A stretch of DNA of 64,000 bases. Source: Thiodiazotropha sp040507005 (GTDB lineage: Bacteria; Pseudomonadota; Gammaproteobacteria; Chromatiales; Chromatiaceae). The notes under the pieces were generated by a model, which saw only the letters and a list, made by a program, of their open reading frames with translations, ran no database searches and was not told the origin of the DNA. Every line of letters begins with the position of its first letter. The first letter of the stretch is position 1. The DNA lies in NCBI GenBank assembly GCA_040507005.1, contig JBEVVS010000145.1, positions 1 to 64,000 of the forward strand, written 5' to 3'. Below, one piece after another: positions 43,805 to 53,125 of this stretch. The translations under genes were made by a program, and so were the position numbers.

Positions 43805-44740
43805 ATGGCCGATCTGGTTGAAAATAGCGTTTATCGGGGTCGATTTGCCCCTTCTCCCACTGGCGAACTCCATTTCGGCTCCCTGGTAGCGGCACTGGGC
43901 AGCTACCTGGATGCCCGGAGCCAAAACGGGGAGTGGTATCTACGCATGGAAGACCTGGATCGCACACGAGAGGTGAAAGGGTCCGCCAAGTCGATTCTTC
44001 TCTCCCTGGAAAGGATGGGCTTTGACTGGGATGGGGAGATCGTCTACCAGAGCCAGCGAACCGGGGCCTATGCGGATGCAGTCGAACAGCTGATCCAGGC
44101 GCAACTCGCCTATCCTTGCGGCTGTTCCCGCAAATCGATCGAGGAGCAGGCCAAGCATGGTGCGGAGGGAGCGATCTATCCGGGTTTCTGCCGCAATGGT
44201 GTAGCGGCGGGGAAGAGAGGAAGAAGCGTGCGGGTGTTTACCACTGATGAAAGGATCACTGTCAAGGATAGGATCCAGGGCCACCTCAGCCAGCAGATCA
44301 ACCGGGAGATCGGAGATTTCGTGATTCGACGGGCCGATGGCTATCACGCCTATCAACTCGCTGTGGTGATCGATGATGCCTGGCAAGGGATTACTGCCAT
44401 CACTCGAGGCGCAGATCTACTCAGCTCGACCCCCAGACAGCACTATCTGCAACAGCTGCTGCGGCTACCCAATCCCAGCTACGCTCACCTCCCCGTGGCG
44501 GTGGATGACCAGGGTCGAAAACTGAGCAAGCAGTTCAAGGATGCCCCGGTGAATCCTAAACAGCCGTTAGATGCCCTGTTACACGCCCTAGCCTTCCTCA
44601 ATCAACCCTTGCCGCCACAACGCCCCGATACCCTTGAGGGGTTCTGGAAATGGGCATTGTCGAACTGGTCGTTGCGCCAGGTTCCTGCCCAACTTCAGAT
44701 GCCGGCCACCTCGCGCAGGTACTTGAACAATTTACGATAA
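43805..44740 (+). CDS. gluQ: Glutamyl-queuosine tRNA(Asp) synthetase
   Basis: A 311-residue paralogue of the GluRS catalytic core lacking an anticodon-binding domain. It attaches glutamate to queuosine-34 of tRNA(Asp). The class I HIGH-like block is RFAPSPTGELHFGSLVAALGSYLDAR; zinc ligands appear in YPCGCSRKSIEEQ and YPGFCRNG; the KMSKS equivalent is KLSKQ. Starts 101 bases after dksA. Its last 46 bases overlap the convergent darP gene. Confidence 0.93.
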   Translation: MADLVENSVYRGRFAPSPTGELHFGSLVAALGSYLDARSQNGEWYLRMEDLDRTREVKGSAKSILLSLERMGFDWDGEIVYQSQRTGAYADAVEQLIQAQLAYPCGCSRKSIEEQAKHGAEGAIYPGFCRNGVAAGKRGRSVRVFTTDERITVKDRIQGHLSQQINREIGDFVIRRADGYHAYQLAVVIDDAWQGITAITRGADLLSSTPRQHYLQQLLRLPNPSYAHLPVAVDDQGRKLSKQFKDAPVNPKQPLDALLHALAFLNQPLPPQRPDTLEGFWKWALSNWSLRQVPAQLQMPATSRRYLNNLR

Positions 44741-45204
44741 GCCGCCGGCGGACGCGCCTGTTCACGCTCCCGTTGAGTGGCCTGTATCAATTGCCGCAAC
44801 CGTTGCCGATCAGCTGAGGGATAGCGTTGCATAAACTCGCCAAACGCCTCGCTCTCCTCTTCCAGGAGCCTCTCCCGCCACCGTTCCAGAGTGTGGAAGC
44901 GGTTGACATCGCCCTGATGCTGACTATCGATTTCGCCGATCACCCGCCGAATCGATTCAAGATCCTCATTGCGCAGCAGCTTTCCCAGGCGCCGGTAGTG
45001 ACGACGCAGGGCATTCAGTGATTTGATCCGTTTGCTCTCCTGCAGTGCCTCCTGCAGAACACTACTCAGCTGCATGCGCGCCAACAACGTGGGTGAGAGC
45101 TTTGTAAGACGCTCACCAAGATCCTGCAGGGCCAGCATCTCGCGTTTGATCTCGCTCTTGCTGGGTTCTGCAAACTCTTCTTCCTGTTCGTTTAATTTAT
45201 CGAT
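44695..45204 (-). CDS. darP: DarP/YjgA ribosome-associated protein, apparently with an AUC start codon
   Basis: A DUF615 protein that associates with pre-50S ribosomes. The clear frame from ATG 45138 gives 147 residues, but homologous sequence continues upstream (EEFAEPSKSEIKREMLALQDLGE, the family-conserved KSEIKR entry). Reading back, the frame contains no ATG, GTG or TTG. The best initiator is ATC at 45204-45202 (giving MDKLNEQEEE...), with GGAG eight bases before it, inside the end of recJ. That gives 169 residues, near family length. The rest shows LGKLLRN, FHTLERWRERL and RQLIQATQRERE as in DarP. It is translated after recJ with a 13-base overlap. Confidence 0.8.
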   Translation of the reverse strand: MDKLNEQEEEFAEPSKSEIKREMLALQDLGERLTKLSPTLLARMQLSSVLQEALQESKRIKSLNALRRHYRRLGKLLRNEDLESIRRVIGEIDSQHQGDVNRFHTLERWRERLLEEESEAFGEFMQRYPSADRQRLRQLIQATQREREQARPPAAYRKLFKYLREVAGI

Positions 45205-46913
45205 TGGATAGTCTCCACAATCAATTGCGGCGATCGCTTGCCGCGAAACTCATTCACATCCAGCCGATAGGTCATCTGCAGCCGAAGATCGGGATCGGCT
45301 AACGGCGGCTGATTGAAGGCGATGGCATCGATTGTCCAGGCGCAGTTGGCCGATGACAACTCTAATTTGAGATGATGATCCCCCACCACCCGTTGCTGGT
45401 GAAGGGTAAAGCAACCCTCGAACAGGGGCTCTGGAAACCCCTGCCCCCAGGGTCCGCCGTTGCGCAGGGTCTCCGCCATCTCCAGGCTCATCTCGTCCGG
45501 TAACAGCTCCCCATCGGTGAAGACCACCCCTTCGAGCATTTCCGGGCTCAATTGATCCGCTGTCCGGGCCTCGAATAGCTGTTTGAAACGGGGATAATCC
45601 ACCTCGGAAAGGGTCAGCCCCGCAGCCATGGCATGTCCGCCAAAACGGGTTATCATGCCGGGATTGCGGGTGGCGATATCTGCCAGCAAGTCACGCATGT
45701 GCAGACCGCTGATCGAGCGGGCGGACCCCTTCAGCAGACCCGCCTCTCCTCTAGCAAAAGCGATCACCGGGCGATGGTACTGGGCCTTGATACGGGATGC
45801 CAGGATACCCACCACTCCCTGATGCCAGGCCTGATCAAAGAGACAGAGCCCAGCCGGCAGCTCACCGTCGGCGCTCAGGTGCAGTCGCTGTAGCAGGTCG
45901 TCTGCCTGGATTTTCATGGTCTGCTCAATCCCCCGCCGTTCCTGGTTGAGACGATCAAGCTCCTGTGCCATTTGCTGGGCCTCACTCAACGAATCGGTAA
46001 GCAAGCATTCGATTCCCAGTGCCATGTCATCCAGGCGTCCCGCAGCATTCAGACGGGGACCCAATGCGAAGCCGATATCCGAGGCGATGATATCGGACAT
46101 GGATCGTTTCGCCACTTCCGCCAGAGCGCGAATACCGGGACGACAAGACCCGGCCCGAATCCGCCTCAAACCCTGGGCGACCAGCACCCGGTTGTTGTAA
46201 TCAAGGGGCACCAGATCACAAATGGTGCCGAGTGCGACCAGATCGAGCCATTGGGCGGGATTGGGCTCCTTCAGTCCCTGCCGTTCAAACCAGCCTGCAT
46301 CCTTCAGCTTTCTGGCGAGGGCCGCCATCAGGTAGAAAATCACCCCGACACCAGCAAGATGCTTGCTGGGAAAAGTATCCCCCGGTTGATTCGGGTTGAG
46401 GATTGCGGCTGCGGCAGGCAGCCGATCCGGCGGCAGATGGTGGTCCGTGACCAGCACGGGAATTCCCAGCTCATTCGCCCTATCCACACCCGACAGGCTG
46501 GAGATGCCGTTATCCACGGTAATGATGAGCCCCGGTTCTCTGCTGGCTGCCATATCCACCAGTTCCGGTGTCAGTCCATAACCGAAATCGAATCGATTCG
46601 GCACCAGATAGGAGAGCTCTTTTGCGCCAAAGGCGTCCAGGGCCAACATGGCCAAGGCCGTACTTGTGGCCCCGTCTGCGTCGTAATCCCCAACGATCAG
46701 GATCGATTTTTCCAGGCTCAGGGCCCGCTGCAGCAAAGCGGCCGCCTCGGTGATCCCTTTCATGCGGCTGAGTGGCGCCATGTGGGCAAGCTCGAGTTCG
46801 AGTTCCCTATCCCTGATCAGCCCCCTGGCGCTGTATATCCGTTTCATGAGCGGATGAATGGCAGCAGACAATCGGCTGGATTCAGCTGCAAGCGGGCGCT
46901 TAAGGATCTTCAC
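45192..46913 (-). CDS. recJ: Single-stranded-DNA-specific exonuclease RecJ
   Basis: A 573-residue 5'-3' exonuclease of recombination and mismatch repair. DHH-family motifs: VGDYDADGATS, VTVDNGIS, VTDHHLPPDRLP, LVALGTICDLVPL, and the DHHA1 part GSARSISGLHMRDLL ... RFGGHAMAAGLTL; a C-terminal OB-fold follows (GPWGQGFPEPLFEG). The start is GTG with GGGGAAA upstream. It diverges from batD and overlaps darP. Confidence 0.95.
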   Translation of the reverse strand: MKILKRPLAAESSRLSAAIHPLMKRIYSARGLIRDRELELELAHMAPLSRMKGITEAAALLQRALSLEKSILIVGDYDADGATSTALAMLALDAFGAKELSYLVPNRFDFGYGLTPELVDMAASREPGLIITVDNGISSLSGVDRANELGIPVLVTDHHLPPDRLPAAAAILNPNQPGDTFPSKHLAGVGVIFYLMAALARKLKDAGWFERQGLKEPNPAQWLDLVALGTICDLVPLDYNNRVLVAQGLRRIRAGSCRPGIRALAEVAKRSMSDIIASDIGFALGPRLNAAGRLDDMALGIECLLTDSLSEAQQMAQELDRLNQERRGIEQTMKIQADDLLQRLHLSADGELPAGLCLFDQAWHQGVVGILASRIKAQYHRPVIAFARGEAGLLKGSARSISGLHMRDLLADIATRNPGMITRFGGHAMAAGLTLSEVDYPRFKQLFEARTADQLSPEMLEGVVFTDGELLPDEMSLEMAETLRNGGPWGQGFPEPLFEGCFTLHQQRVVGDHHLKLELSSANCAWTIDAIAFNQPPLADPDLRLQMTYRLDVNEFRGKRSPQLIVETIQSIN

Positions 46914-46995
46914 AATTTCAATTTCCCCTGGAAACTTATGCTTGTTGCCCCCATCTAATGGGATGGCTCATTATACAGCCCTAGTCGTCGAAATT

Positions 46996-48795
46996 ATGAA
47001 GCATGGTCAGATGCTGTTGAATACAATGTTGCCGATAAAACCATCATATAAATCACCGTTGATTGGTCTGTTGATCACGCTACTGCTGATCTCATCCCCC
47101 ATCCATGCCAAGGTAAGCGCCTTCCTCTCAAGCAATACCACCGGTGTGGATCAGCCAGTGCGGCTGACCCTGCAGATGGAGGGAGAGCAAGAGATGACCC
47201 CGGATCTGGGCCAGCTGGAACAGCTGTTCGAGATCATCGGACGCTCGACTCAACAGAGCATTTCAATCATCAATGGCAAGATGTCTGCGAAGCGCTCACT
47301 GACGTTAACCTTGTTGCCCAAACAGACTGGCAGCATCGAGATTCCGCCGATACGCATCGGCAACGAGTCGACGCAGGCGCTGGTGCTGGAAGTTGCAGAG
47401 CGGTCCCAACAGGAAATAGAGGCGCAGAAAGCCCAGGTCCTTGTGGAACTGACCCTGAACAAGTCCCAAGCCTATATCGAGGAAGAGGTCATCCTCACCC
47501 TGAAGCTCTATCAGGCACCGGGCATCCACGGTGAATCCCTGAATCTGCCCCAGACTTCGATGCCTGACACCCAGTTGAAGCTCCTCCATGAGGAGCGCTA
47601 TTCCAGCGAGCGGGATGGGGTGCAGTTCAATGTGATTGAGCGTAAATATGCAGTATTCGCCTACCAAAGCGGTCGGCTCGAGATCGGTGGGGTGAACTAT
47701 CGAGGGCGGAGCGGCGGCGAGAGGCTCTTTTCCTTCCTCAACGACCCCTTCAATATGCCACTGCGAGAGGATCGCATCTTCACCAGCAAGTCGAACCAAG
47801 TCGAGCTCGAGGTCATGCCGATACCTGATACCTATAGCGGCGACCGTTGGTTGCCGGCAAAAAACCTTCAGATCGTCGAGAGTGGACTCATGCAACAGAG
47901 CCCGATCCTTGCCGGCAAGCCCCTGGTCAGGCGTATCATGGTGTTAGCTGACGGTTTAACCTCGACACAGCTACCCGATATTGAGCAGACACTGCCTGCC
48001 GGCATCAAGAGCTACCAGGAACGGCCTGAGCTGAAAGAGACGCCAACCCGAACAGGCATCAGCAGCAGCCGCCAAAACAGCATGACGCTGATTGTCACCG
48101 AAGCTGGACAATACAACCTACCGGCGGTTGAAATCCCATGGTGGAATACCGAAACAGGACGCCAGGAGACTGCCCGTCTAGCGGCGGTCAGCATAGATGT
48201 CATGCCTAATCCCGGCACCACATACGGCATGCGGCAACAGCAACCACAAATACCTCAGCTATCCAGCTCGCAGACAATCCAGGACGATAACAGTGGGACG
48301 CTCTCTGCGGAAAACCGAACCGCCCCAGTCCCTGCCAGCCAAGAGATTCATTGGCTGGTTTGGCTATTCGGTATCGCCTGGATCTTGACCCTGTTCGCCT
48401 GGTGGCGGACCCGACGCAATGGACCAAAACAACCACCGCAACCAACCGCATCCACTGATCAGGAAAGGGTCGATCCCAACAAACAGGCAATCGCCAAGGC
48501 CCTGGAGACCCTGGAACAGGCCTATCAAGAGAGAGACGCCGTAGCTGCAAGGAGCGCCTGGTTAGCATGGGCACAACTACAGTGGCCAGAAACGCCACCG
48601 CATAATTTGACCCGCTTGGCCACCCGTTGTGACAAACCGGTAGCTGAGGCGGTTCAGAGTCTGGAGCGCGCCCTCTACAGCCCCATGGATGAAACCGGAT
48701 GGACCGACTATGGGATACGCCAGTTGATTGAACAGATGCTGCAGGAAAGGCCACCGGAGAAGCGAACCGAGGGACTGGTACCCTTGAATCCTTAG
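46996..48795 (+). CDS. batD: BatD-family membrane protein, orphan
   Basis: A roughly 600-residue protein with an N-terminal signal (PLIGLLITLLLISSPIHAK), a large periplasmic beta-sandwich 'oxygen tolerance' region (VSAFLSSNTTGVDQPVRLTLQMEG ... LTLLPKQTGSIEIPPIRIG, LEVMPIPDTYSGDRWLPAKNLQ), a C-terminal helix (IHWLVWLFGIAWILTLFAWW) and a cytoplasmic helical tail. BatD normally works with MoxR, BatA and BatB; none is adjacent. Start codon is uncertain among 46996, 47011 and 47026; the frame opens at 46858, overlapping recJ. Confidence 0.82.
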   Translation: MKHGQMLLNTMLPIKPSYKSPLIGLLITLLLISSPIHAKVSAFLSSNTTGVDQPVRLTLQMEGEQEMTPDLGQLEQLFEIIGRSTQQSISIINGKMSAKRSLTLTLLPKQTGSIEIPPIRIGNESTQALVLEVAERSQQEIEAQKAQVLVELTLNKSQAYIEEEVILTLKLYQAPGIHGESLNLPQTSMPDTQLKLLHEERYSSERDGVQFNVIERKYAVFAYQSGRLEIGGVNYRGRSGGERLFSFLNDPFNMPLREDRIFTSKSNQVELEVMPIPDTYSGDRWLPAKNLQIVESGLMQQSPILAGKPLVRRIMVLADGLTSTQLPDIEQTLPAGIKSYQERPELKETPTRTGISSSRQNSMTLIVTEAGQYNLPAVEIPWWNTETGRQETARLAAVSIDVMPNPGTTYGMRQQQPQIPQLSSSQTIQDDNSGTLSAENRTAPVPASQEIHWLVWLFGIAWILTLFAWWRTRRNGPKQPPQPTASTDQERVDPNKQAIAKALETLEQAYQERDAVAARSAWLAWAQLQWPETPPHNLTRLATRCDKPVAEAVQSLERALYSPMDETGWTDYGIRQLIEQMLQERPPEKRTEGLVPLNP

Positions 48796-48814
48796 GAGAG
48801 GCGAGTCGGGGCAC

Positions 48815-49150
48815 TTAAGCCTCGTCCCAATCACCATAATCGAAGGTAATCTCTTCGTGAGGTTGAATATCCTCCAGTGCATAGAGATCGAAGCCGTCAA
48901 ACTCGGCATTGCCTTCATCCTGATGATTGAGATAGCGCAATAGGTTCCGGCCGCTGCGCCCCTCCGGCTCCTTGCCATCCTCGAATACCCAAAGCACATA
49001 GATGCCATCCCGCTTGGCGGCAGGACCTTCATAGGTTCCGATATACCCCCCCTTGGGGATTGCGATTTTTGCGAATAGGCCGTGTCCGTGGATTGCGGAC
49101 GGCGCGCTATAGACTCTATTACCGAGACGTTTTTTTCTTTCTATGCTCAT
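48815..49150 (-). CDS. Small SET-domain protein (putative protein lysine methyltransferase)
   Basis: A compact SET domain of about 111 residues: NRVYSAPSAIHGHGLFAK (N-terminal GxGLFA motif), KGGYIGTYEGP, then RNLLRYLNHQDEGNAEF and EEITFDYGDWDE, which hold the RYxNH and EE(L/I)xxDYG cores of SAM-binding SET enzymes. It lacks the Cys-rich post-SET segment, as do other bacterial members. Targets in bacteria are generally unknown. The ATG at 49150 lacks a clear ribosome-binding site and lies within the previous gene, so translation may be coupled; a GTG at 49171 is an alternative. Confidence 0.8.
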   Translation of the reverse strand: MSIERKKRLGNRVYSAPSAIHGHGLFAKIAIPKGGYIGTYEGPAAKRDGIYVLWVFEDGKEPEGRSGRNLLRYLNHQDEGNAEFDGFDLYALEDIQPHEEITFDYGDWDEA

Positions 49151-49382
49151 GCTGCTTATCGTTTTTTTCACTTATTTTTGATTGTACAACTGGACACCCA
49201 TCACCATACACAGCCATGATCGAGCGTAACTCCTTCAACACCAGCTGACGGGCCATCTCATCCAGGTTCCTTAACTCCGGCAGAACGACTCCCCTGCTCA
49301 GCAATCGCATATCTTCGCGCACCGATTTACAGCCTTTTTCGCAGATGGCTTCGACGTATGGATCTATCGATCTGCTTCCCAT
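49119..49382 (-). CDS. Conserved-looking small protein, function unknown
   Basis: An 87-residue protein (MGSRSIDPYVEAICEKGCKSV at the start) with a helical middle (LPELRNLDEMARQLVLKELRSIMAVYGDGCPV) and a very basic tail. Three Cys (ICEKGC and DGCP) could bind a metal. ATG at 49382 with GAGCTGGGG upstream. It overlaps the SET-domain gene by about 30 bases on the same strand, so the two are likely translated together. I cannot name a family. Confidence 0.55.
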   Translation of the reverse strand: MGSRSIDPYVEAICEKGCKSVREDMRLLSRGVVLPELRNLDEMARQLVLKELRSIMAVYGDGCPVVQSKISEKNDKQHEHRKKKTSR

Positions 49383-49537
49383 GGTCCCCAGCTCATAGAC
49401 ATGTTTCAAATCTGAGTTAGTATATGCCCTGACAGGCTATCTATACCGTACCGGGAACCATAGCGCTATTCAAATTTCTAATAGGTTCCAATAGGATTAA
49501 TTCCTGTACTATTTGTTTACTGACTGAAGGACATAAC

Positions 49538-50161
49538 ATGCCCTGGAACTATCGAATTTTAATACTCCTGCCCCTGTTGATATTTCATACAGCACATGCC
49601 GAATGGGGCGATGGTTGGGACCCGATTGACCCCCCAGTAGCCACAACCGCCCCTGATGGCAAGATAGAGGTGATTGAATTTTTCTGGTACGGATGCCCCC
49701 ATTGCTATCAAATGGAGCCTCAGCTTCAAGCCTGGCTGGAGAACAAGCCGGAGAATGTGAACTTTATCCGTGTGCCTGCACCATTGAACAATAAATGGAC
49801 AGTCCATGCCCAATTTTACTATGCAGCCGAGATACTGGGATTGACTGAAAAGCTTCACGAGCCCCTATTCGAGGCCATGCATGTCAAGAAACGCAAACTC
49901 TACGACAAGGATTCGCTTATTGACTTTGCGGTGGAACAGGGTGTCGAGAAACAGAAATTTGTCGATGCGTTAAACTCATTCGGCGTCTATGTGAAGGTGC
50001 AAAATGCGAAAAAACTGGGGCAGCGATATCAACTGGACGGCGTCCCGGCAATGGGTATCAATGGCAAATACAAGACCAGTGGCAGCCTTGCCGGCAGCTA
50101 TAACAAAATGTTTGAAATTGTCTCCCATTTGGTTGCCGAAGAATCCAAAGTCACCCCCTAG
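49538..50161 (+). CDS. dsbA: Thiol:disulfide interchange protein DsbA
   Basis: A 207-residue periplasmic oxidase that introduces disulfides into exported proteins. Signal peptide MPWNYRILILLPLLIFHTAHA; thioredoxin fold with active site CPHC (Cys53/Cys56) in FFWYGCPHCYQME; helical insertion about 85-150; cis-Pro loop GVPA (about 168). DsbB at 6338-6844 should reoxidise it. Its stop overlaps the convergent GST gene by four bases. Confidence 0.93.
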   Translation: MPWNYRILILLPLLIFHTAHAEWGDGWDPIDPPVATTAPDGKIEVIEFFWYGCPHCYQMEPQLQAWLENKPENVNFIRVPAPLNNKWTVHAQFYYAAEILGLTEKLHEPLFEAMHVKKRKLYDKDSLIDFAVEQGVEKQKFVDALNSFGVYVKVQNAKKLGQRYQLDGVPAMGINGKYKTSGSLAGSYNKMFEIVSHLVAEESKVTP

Positions 50162-50817
50162 GAGCTGTTTTCCCTAACCAGGCAGGAACCCTTTTCCTGC
50201 AAATAGCGTCTGAATTGCTCGGCAAAATCATCGACGACCGAGCCTTCCACACAAGGCAGAGAGGAGAGCCTCTCTGCCCAATCAGACACGGGCCCTGGAT
50301 AGTCTATTTTCAGCAGTGGTTCGAATTGGGCCAGCAGATCGAGCCGCATGAAGAGGGGTGCATAGGCGGCATCGACCAGGGAAAACCGGGCAGGTGCGCC
50401 AAATAACCCCTGTTCCAGAGGGGCTAGCAAGTGCCGCAGGCCGGCTTCCAGCTCGCTTTTTCTCTCCTCCGCCGTCTTCATGTCGGGCGCCATAGCCATT
50501 CCATGTTGGCTTACCAGCAGACTGGAACCGAACTCTATCCAGGCCTTGTGCTGCGCCCGTTTCAGGTTATCTTGAGGCTGTAAGCTGGGTGGAAAGCTCT
50601 CGTCAAGAAACGCCAGGATCACCGCCGACTCAAACAGGACATCACCATTCACCAACATCAACGGCACCTTTCCCATGGGAGACAGTTGACGAAACCAGGC
50701 GGGCGGGTTCTCCAGGTCGATATACTCCAGCTGATACTGAATCTGTTTCTTCTCGAGCAGTATCACGGATCGCTGTACAAAGGGGCACAAAAGAAAGCTG
50801 ACTAGTTTGATTATCAT
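50158..50817 (-). CDS. Glutathione S-transferase-family protein
   Basis: A 219-residue protein with thioredoxin-like N-terminal GST domain (MIIKLVSFLLCPFVQRSVILLEKKQIQYQLEYIDLENPP; LCPFVQR is a Cys-type active site as in omega/beta classes or SspA-like proteins), GKVPLML with the cis-Pro and ESAVILAFLDE contacting glutathione, then an all-helical C-terminal domain. The substrate is unknown; the Cys-type active site suggests thiol transfer rather than conjugation. Confidence 0.82.
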   Translation of the reverse strand: MIIKLVSFLLCPFVQRSVILLEKKQIQYQLEYIDLENPPAWFRQLSPMGKVPLMLVNGDVLFESAVILAFLDESFPPSLQPQDNLKRAQHKAWIEFGSSLLVSQHGMAMAPDMKTAEERKSELEAGLRHLLAPLEQGLFGAPARFSLVDAAYAPLFMRLDLLAQFEPLLKIDYPGPVSDWAERLSSLPCVEGSVVDDFAEQFRRYLQEKGSCLVRENSS

Positions 50818-51202
50818 TTGGCTATTAATCTCACTCTTATTTTAATAAATCACAATAAGTTAAATCATTAATAATTAGAAACAGTCCAAAATACCCTGGA
50901 ATATCACCCATAGTACTTAAGGTATTTTACAATCCGGCACAATTTCTGTATTTTGTTGTCAAATCAGCAGTCTACCTAATTCATGGATGTTCTAAAGATG
51001 CAGCATCACTGGATGTGAAGCACCACCCCGAGAAACATGCGCTCGTTACTATCCCTGGATAGGGGATAGGGTTAAAGGAACTCCAGCTGAATTGATTTGT
51101 GGCAATTGAGTTAGCAGCTCTGCTGCCGACAATATCGATATGCAGATGGATAGACCTCTCTGTCAGTAGATCAGTTGTGAAAAGTGACTATCCTCTACCC
51201 AT
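50818..51202. other. Intergenic region, about 385 bp
   Basis: AT-rich DNA between the divergent GST gene and the gene at 51203; presumably carries both promoters. I see no gene or clear structured element. Confidence 0.5.
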
Positions 51203-53065
51203 ATGAGCAACAGATTAAGCCACGGTAGTACTATCAATATGGCAACAACCAATCCAACAGGTTTGAGGGTTCCCGAGCAGAAGAGTCCATCTGGGAATCC
51301 AATTTTTCTTGATGACAAAAAACTTGCTTCCTGGGCCAGTGAATTGCCAGTCGCCAATGTGGGCGAAACTGCACGCAAACTATTTCAGACCCTGCGGGCG
51401 TTCAACAGAACCCAGATAGACAGCTATCAGCGAATCCGCAGTACTGAGCAGCTGAGAGAATCTTTGAGCTATGTCAGCGCAAACCTGAACAAGCACTATC
51501 TTGGTGTACGCTTCCCCTTGAGTGATAAGGCACACAAAATCGCCAATCTCAACCGGGAATTGCACAGTGGTATGGCGACCGCATATAAGGCCGCAATCAT
51601 AGATCTGTTGATGGAGAGCCATGGCTCTCCCAACCAGGAACAGATGACCCTGGCGATCCATCGCTGCATAAGCTATCTGTCGCGAGTGATCCTGCTCTCT
51701 GTAGTGGTCTATGATGCATATCCGAAACGAACCTGGCAGGAGCTCCACATACTGCATCGTTTAGCCAGCCGCTACGCCCTCGGTTCGTATACCATTGAAG
51801 ACCCTCTGGAACCCATTGCCACCCGCTCGAGCATCGATGAGGTCTATCGCCGCTGTCTGCTGTTCTCCTTATCCTCCCCCTATAAGATGCGTCAAAAGGA
51901 GAATATTCAGATCTTCGATGCACTGCTTGAATGGAGCCGCTACACACTGATCCACGCCTATGATGAGGCCCCCGAAGAGAATACCATCACAATTCGGCAG
52001 GATACCGACCTTGCACCAAGTCATGAAGCAAGAATTGAGAATATAGACAGCAAATATTTACTGATACTGGACGTATCCCCCCTGCTCACAGGTTTACGGG
52101 ATTTGTTTATCGATACATCGGAAAGCTCCCTCTCCCTGACAGGGGCCGATGACTTTAGCAAGAGCTTGATACGGCAATTGATTATGCTCTGGTCCAAGGC
52201 GCAGAAACGGGCCTTCGTCAGGACCAAACTGAATTTTGAACTGCGCATCGCCGTGGGACTGCGCTCCGTCCATAAATTGATCACCCTGGGAGACGAACCG
52301 GAATCACCAGACGATCAAGCAAAAGATGATGGTACATGGATCGAGACCCAATTTGCCCACGGCAGTGAACTTAAGGTCAATGAGCATTTCTCTCTGATGC
52401 CTATGGACGTAGCGGCCTACAATCCTCGACGTGGAGATTTCGAGGAGTTCGGACCCAACTCAACCGATTTCAGCAGCTTTGAAGCACCTCCCGAGAATGA
52501 TATTAAGATCTGGGAAGATCCGGATAAAAGCCAGTTGGACAGTGCAACGAACCTCTTTCACACCATCAACGAAAGTGCGGGCGGCTACTGTTTGGATTGG
52601 CGAGGCAAGAAGATACCCAAGATTCAGGTAGGTGAGCTGATCGGCGTACAGTCCGCTATGTCAGCCTCCCAATTCGGTGTAGGGATTGTAAGATGGATGC
52701 GCAGTTCCGATAACGTTTCCATGAAAGTGGGTATCCAGATGATTGCCCCCAATGCACTCGCTATTACTGCAATCAATACCGAGCAGGATATCGGCAATAA
52801 AGAAGAGTGCCTCTTACTGCCCGAGGTAGGTACATCTGGCCAACCGACCAGCTTTATCTGTGCTGCACATACCTTCGAGTTGGGTAAGGTACTGTTGATC
52901 AACGACGGCGAAAACAGCCAAGAGATCAAGTTAACCAGATTACTGGAATCAAGCGGTTCGATATCCCAGTATCAATTCATCTATTTGGATGATACCTCAG
53001 GCGAGGATGAAAATGAGGAGGACAACGACTCAGACTTTGAAAGCCTGTGGTCTACCCTGACATAA
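51203..53065 (+). CDS. Large cytoplasmic protein with C-terminal PilZ-like barrel, possible cyclic-di-GMP effector
   Basis: A 620-residue soluble protein. The N-terminal 240 residues are helical (LASWASELPVANVGETARKLFQTLRAFNRTQID ...), the middle is mixed, and residues about 450-560 read like a degenerate PilZ-like barrel (GYCLDWRGKKIPKIQVGELIGVQS ... GVGIVRWMRSSDNVSMKVGIQMIAPNALAIT). The classical RxxxR motif is not evident, so nucleotide binding is uncertain. The C terminus is strongly acidic (DDTSGEDENEEDNDSDFE). FimW-type surface-attachment proteins have a comparable layout; the comparison is from memory. Start at 51203; an ATG at 51239 is possible. Confidence 0.6.
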   Translation: MSNRLSHGSTINMATTNPTGLRVPEQKSPSGNPIFLDDKKLASWASELPVANVGETARKLFQTLRAFNRTQIDSYQRIRSTEQLRESLSYVSANLNKHYLGVRFPLSDKAHKIANLNRELHSGMATAYKAAIIDLLMESHGSPNQEQMTLAIHRCISYLSRVILLSVVVYDAYPKRTWQELHILHRLASRYALGSYTIEDPLEPIATRSSIDEVYRRCLLFSLSSPYKMRQKENIQIFDALLEWSRYTLIHAYDEAPEENTITIRQDTDLAPSHEARIENIDSKYLLILDVSPLLTGLRDLFIDTSESSLSLTGADDFSKSLIRQLIMLWSKAQKRAFVRTKLNFELRIAVGLRSVHKLITLGDEPESPDDQAKDDGTWIETQFAHGSELKVNEHFSLMPMDVAAYNPRRGDFEEFGPNSTDFSSFEAPPENDIKIWEDPDKSQLDSATNLFHTINESAGGYCLDWRGKKIPKIQVGELIGVQSAMSASQFGVGIVRWMRSSDNVSMKVGIQMIAPNALAITAINTEQDIGNKEECLLLPEVGTSGQPTSFICAAHTFELGKVLLINDGENSQEIKLTRLLESSGSISQYQFIYLDDTSGEDENEEDNDSDFESLWSTLT

Positions 53066-53125
53066 ACCTGATTTCACCGCCAGCCAACCTCTGGTGGCTG
53101 TGCAAGATTTCAGCTCAATGGCATG

